From NCBI GenBank assembly GCA_003542955.1, contig DPJP01000285.1, positions 173 to 15,653 on the forward strand: a stretch of DNA of 15,481 nt, written 5' to 3'. The notes beneath the pieces were generated by a model. It did not search any database, was not told where the DNA came from, and saw only the letters and a program-made list of their open reading frames with translations. Shown one piece after another: positions 13,645 through 15,481 of the stretch (positions are counted from its first letter, which is position 1; each line of letters opens with the position of its first letter). The DNA is from Armatimonadota bacterium. Lineage in GTDB: Bacteria; Armatimonadota; Zipacnadia; Zipacnadales; UBA11051. The position numbers and the translations under genes were made by a program.

Positions 13645-15168
13645 TCACTCGGAGGTCGACGGAGAGCCCACACCCTCCTCCGCCTGCGCCTGAGCCAGGC
13701 ATTCGGGGCAGATGCAGTGGGTGAATGCGACATCTGAGCGCGCCAACAGGTACTCCTCGAGCTGCTGCCAGTAGCCCTGGTCGTCGCGAATCTTCTTACA
13801 CCAGGCGCAGATCGGGATGAGCCCACGCAGTTCCTTGATCTCAGCCAGCGCCTCACGCAACTCGGCGATGAGACGCTCGCGCTCAAGCTCAGTCAGCTTG
13901 CGCTCGGTGATGTCCTGCATGCTGCCGTGAACCGCCTCGACCGTGCCGTCGGCGCTCCGGATAACCTCCGCCGCGCCGTGGGCGTACCGAAGCTCGCCCC
14001 CAACGGTGTAGAACCGGAACTCGATGTCGTAGGGAATGCCATCGGAAAGGGCACCCCTGACCGCGGCTGCAACATGTGCCAGATCATCCGGGTGCACGAG
14101 TTCGCGGAGCCGTGCGTCGTCAAGTTGCGTCTCCCCCGCTTCGGCCCCGAGAATGCGGTACTGCTCGTCTGAGTAGCTGGTGGTCCCTGGTTGCGCGTGC
14201 CAGACCCAGCTACCGAGCCGCGCCAGCCGCGAGGCGTGCGCGAGGTTGGCCTCCTTCTCCTCCAGCAGTTCCTGCATCCGGCGCTCCGTCGTGACATCCC
14301 GCAGAACGGAGACAACGCCGGCCACGGCGGCGTCGCCGGTGCGGTAGGGAGCGTATGAGGCTTCCAGGTAGATGCGGTTCCCCTCGGCGTCATCGAACCA
14401 CTCGACGCGGCGGATCGACTCGCCGCTCAGGCACGTCTCGACCTGGTCGCTGATTCGCTGCCAGACCTCCCCACCCAGCACGTCGCGGGCGTGGCGACCG
14501 ATGATCTGCTCGCCCGGGCGTCCGAGCATGGCGCAGTACGCGGCGTTGACAGTGCGGTATGTGTAGTCACGCCCCACGACCGCCATCGCCTCGGCAGCGG
14601 CATCGACGATGAGCCTGTAGTCTTCGAGCGCCCGCTCGGCCGCGGTACGCTCGCTGACGTCACGCGCCAGAAGCAGGACACAGGTCGAGGCCTCGGCGCA
14701 ATCGGCCACGAGAGAAACCGTGAACTCAAGCGTGCGTCCGGCCCAATCGGCCTCGAAGCGGTCGGGCTCACCGGTGGCCAGGACGCCGTCGATGCGGGGG
14801 CTCAAAAGCCCGGGGGCGAGGTGATCAGTGAGCGGGGAACCGATCGCAGCCTGCTCAGTCTCGGCACCCAGCAGGCGCACCGCCGCGCCGTTGAGCGCAA
14901 GGATGGTGTTGCCGGCATCCACGATGAAGGCTGCCTCAGAAGACATCTCCATGAGCGCACGAGAGAGATGCTCGCGTGCGCCGTCGAGACGCTCTTCGCC
15001 TGAACCCGGTGTGGAAGTCGTCAACAGCGCGCAAGCCCAGAGAGCAGCCACAAGCAGTAGCGGCGCAATCACGCCCTGCTCACACCTATCCGCCGCGACG
15101 GCGCCCGCGACACCCAGGAATGCGATGCCGGCCGCGCACCATGTCCCTATCGCCCGCCGACCCATCAT
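13645..15168 (-). CDS. Membrane-anchored triple-PAS sensor protein with C-terminal Cys/His module, no kinase domain
   Basis: From the ATG at 15168 the product has 507 residues. Two membrane spans (about 7-26 and 33-50) are followed by three PAS domains: about 64-175 (FIVDAGNTILALNGAAVRLLG), 183-294 (ending VSVLRDVTTERR) and 314-425 (a PAS_3-type WVWHAQPGTT to MQDITERK, with LVHPDDLAHV). A charged coil (about 425-447) leads to LRGLIPICAWCKKIRDDQGYW (from 447) and FTHCICPEC (482-490), giving a C454-x2-C457...H484-x2-C487-x2-C490 set. This ending recurs in PAS and response-regulator proteins of many environmental bacteria; its role is not known to me. No His-kinase, GGDEF or other output domain is present. 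GAGGTGG lies directly before the two adjacent ATGs, so 15165 is an equally good start; a GTG at 15213 lacks a site. It is convergent with the metal operon. Confidence 0.88.
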   Translation of the reverse strand: MMGRRAIGTWCAAGIAFLGVAGAVAADRCEQGVIAPLLLVAALWACALLTTSTPGSGEERLDGAREHLSRALMEMSSEAAFIVDAGNTILALNGAAVRLLGAETEQAAIGSPLTDHLAPGLLSPRIDGVLATGEPDRFEADWAGRTLEFTVSLVADCAEASTCVLLLARDVSERTAAERALEDYRLIVDAAAEAMAVVGRDYTYRTVNAAYCAMLGRPGEQIIGRHARDVLGGEVWQRISDQVETCLSGESIRRVEWFDDAEGNRIYLEASYAPYRTGDAAVAGVVSVLRDVTTERRMQELLEEKEANLAHASRLARLGSWVWHAQPGTTSYSDEQYRILGAEAGETQLDDARLRELVHPDDLAHVAAAVRGALSDGIPYDIEFRFYTVGGELRYAHGAAEVIRSADGTVEAVHGSMQDITERKLTELERERLIAELREALAEIKELRGLIPICAWCKKIRDDQGYWQQLEEYLLARSDVAFTHCICPECLAQAQAEEGVGSPSTSE

Positions 15169-15357
15169 CCACCTCGTGTGGTGTGCCCCTCCTGTGCGCC
15201 GGATGGCGCGCACGCGCCATTCACGGCCGGGGGCACGCTCCGGCGCAGTACTTGACCTCCCTGTCGTTACCTCCTCCTTCGGCCAGACCAGACGACTCTC
15301 CGTGACAATCGTGCCACGGGAGCGTAAAGGCTGTCGGCGGCATTGTGCGAGAGCATA
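15169..15357 (-). promoter_or_regulatory. Intergenic region upstream of the PAS gene
   Basis: These 189 bases hold no gene that I can support. On the minus strand there are two ribosome-site-like runs (AAGGAGGAGG and GGGAGG, near 15258-15280) with no suitable start codon or lasting frame after them, and a palindrome GGCGCG-CA-CGCGCC at 15205-15218 that would form a strong short hairpin in the PAS-gene leader. No clear promoter hexamers are seen. Confidence 0.3.
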
Positions 15358-15481
15358 TCACCACGCGGACCGCTCAATCGGCTCGTACTCGCGCACGCGG
15401 CGGAGGGTCTCCCGGGCAGAAGAGAGGTCGGTCGCCGCGTACCTGTTCTCAGCCAGGATCATCAATCCGGACGGGGACGCG
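15358..15481 (-). CDS. 3' end of an unidentified minus-strand gene
   Basis: Read from the right edge on the minus strand, one frame is open for 40 codons and ends at a TGA (15358-15360). Its peptide includes LMILAENRYAATDLSSA and RRVREYEPIERSAW. Codon third positions are mostly G or C, like the neighbouring genes, and the other two frames are less gene-like, so this is probably the C-terminus of a real protein. It is helical and charged, and too short to assign. It points the same way as the PAS gene, with a gap of about 190 bases. Confidence 0.5.
   Translation of the reverse strand, partial: ASPSGLMILAENRYAATDLSSARETLRRVREYEPIERSAW

Noticed and set aside
15169..15213. Extending the PAS protein to a GTG at 15213
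   Set aside because: There is no ribosome site before that GTG, and the extra 15 residues are polar and basic with no counterpart expected. The ATG pair at 15165-15168 directly follows GAGGTGG and the first membrane span.
15205..15218. Palindrome GGCGCG-CA-CGCGCC in the leader of the PAS gene
   Set aside because: A purely G/C 6-bp dyad is easily produced by chance in this composition. It is mentioned with the intergenic region but not claimed as an operator.
1..15481. tRNA or rRNA genes, CRISPR array, insertion sequence or prophage
   Set aside because: Reading both strands, I found no conserved rRNA segments, no cloverleaf-like tRNA candidate, no regularly spaced repeats, and no transposase or integrase-like protein.

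Overview
This is a GC-rich bacterial window with tightly packed genes and no rRNA, tRNA, CRISPR array or insertion sequence that I can see. The mix of genes (an HflK/HflC-type SPFH trio next to metal transporters, a large secreted carbohydrate-active-looking protein, a lipoprotein binding protein, and a PAS protein ending in a CxxC/HxxCPxC module) fits an environmental diderm such as a member of Planctomycetota, Armatimonadota or a related candidate phylum. That taxonomic guess is an inference and is weak. No gap between genes exceeds 300 bases.

Left arm, minus strand (1-4323). In transcription order there is a 720-residue secreted protein (probable alpha-toroid plus beta-sandwich fold, with a C-terminal carbohydrate-binding-like domain), a nitrilase-superfamily amidohydrolase, and a DegT/DnrJ/EryC1/StrS PLP aminotransferase cut off by the left edge. 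The genes are 60 and 106 bases apart and each has a good Shine-Dalgarno site. Together they look like a carbohydrate or amino-sugar utilisation or modification unit of unknown substrate. A perfect 8-bp stem-loop lies between the last two.

Divergent regulatory region (4324-4555). It carries a perfect 19-bp palindrome at 4468-4486, a good candidate operator for the genes to its right.

Centre, plus strand (4556-13642). Eight consecutive genes are 64, 25, 11, 43 and 49 bases apart and then overlap by 1 and 8 bases: a small exported Cys/His-rich protein, a multi-spanning membrane protein fused to an SPFH domain, an HflC-like protein, an HflK-like protein, a P1B-type metal ATPase, and a ZnuA/ZnuC/ZnuB-type metal ABC transporter. 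This is the most interesting part. It combines, in what looks like one operon, a metal exporter-type ATPase, a metal importer-type ABC system and three membrane-scaffold proteins without FtsH. Several metal-binding positions are atypical: the ATPase has no N-terminal HMA domain but a Cys/His-rich internal loop, and has His-Asn instead of the zinc-type Asp in its last helix. The binding protein has Glu where the first metal-binding His is usual. The metal should therefore not be assumed to be zinc.

Right arm, minus strand (13645-15481). A membrane-anchored triple-PAS protein without a kinase domain, ending in a Cys/His cluster, converges on the permease gene with a gap of two bases. Upstream of it is the 3' end of one more minus-strand gene that enters from the right edge.
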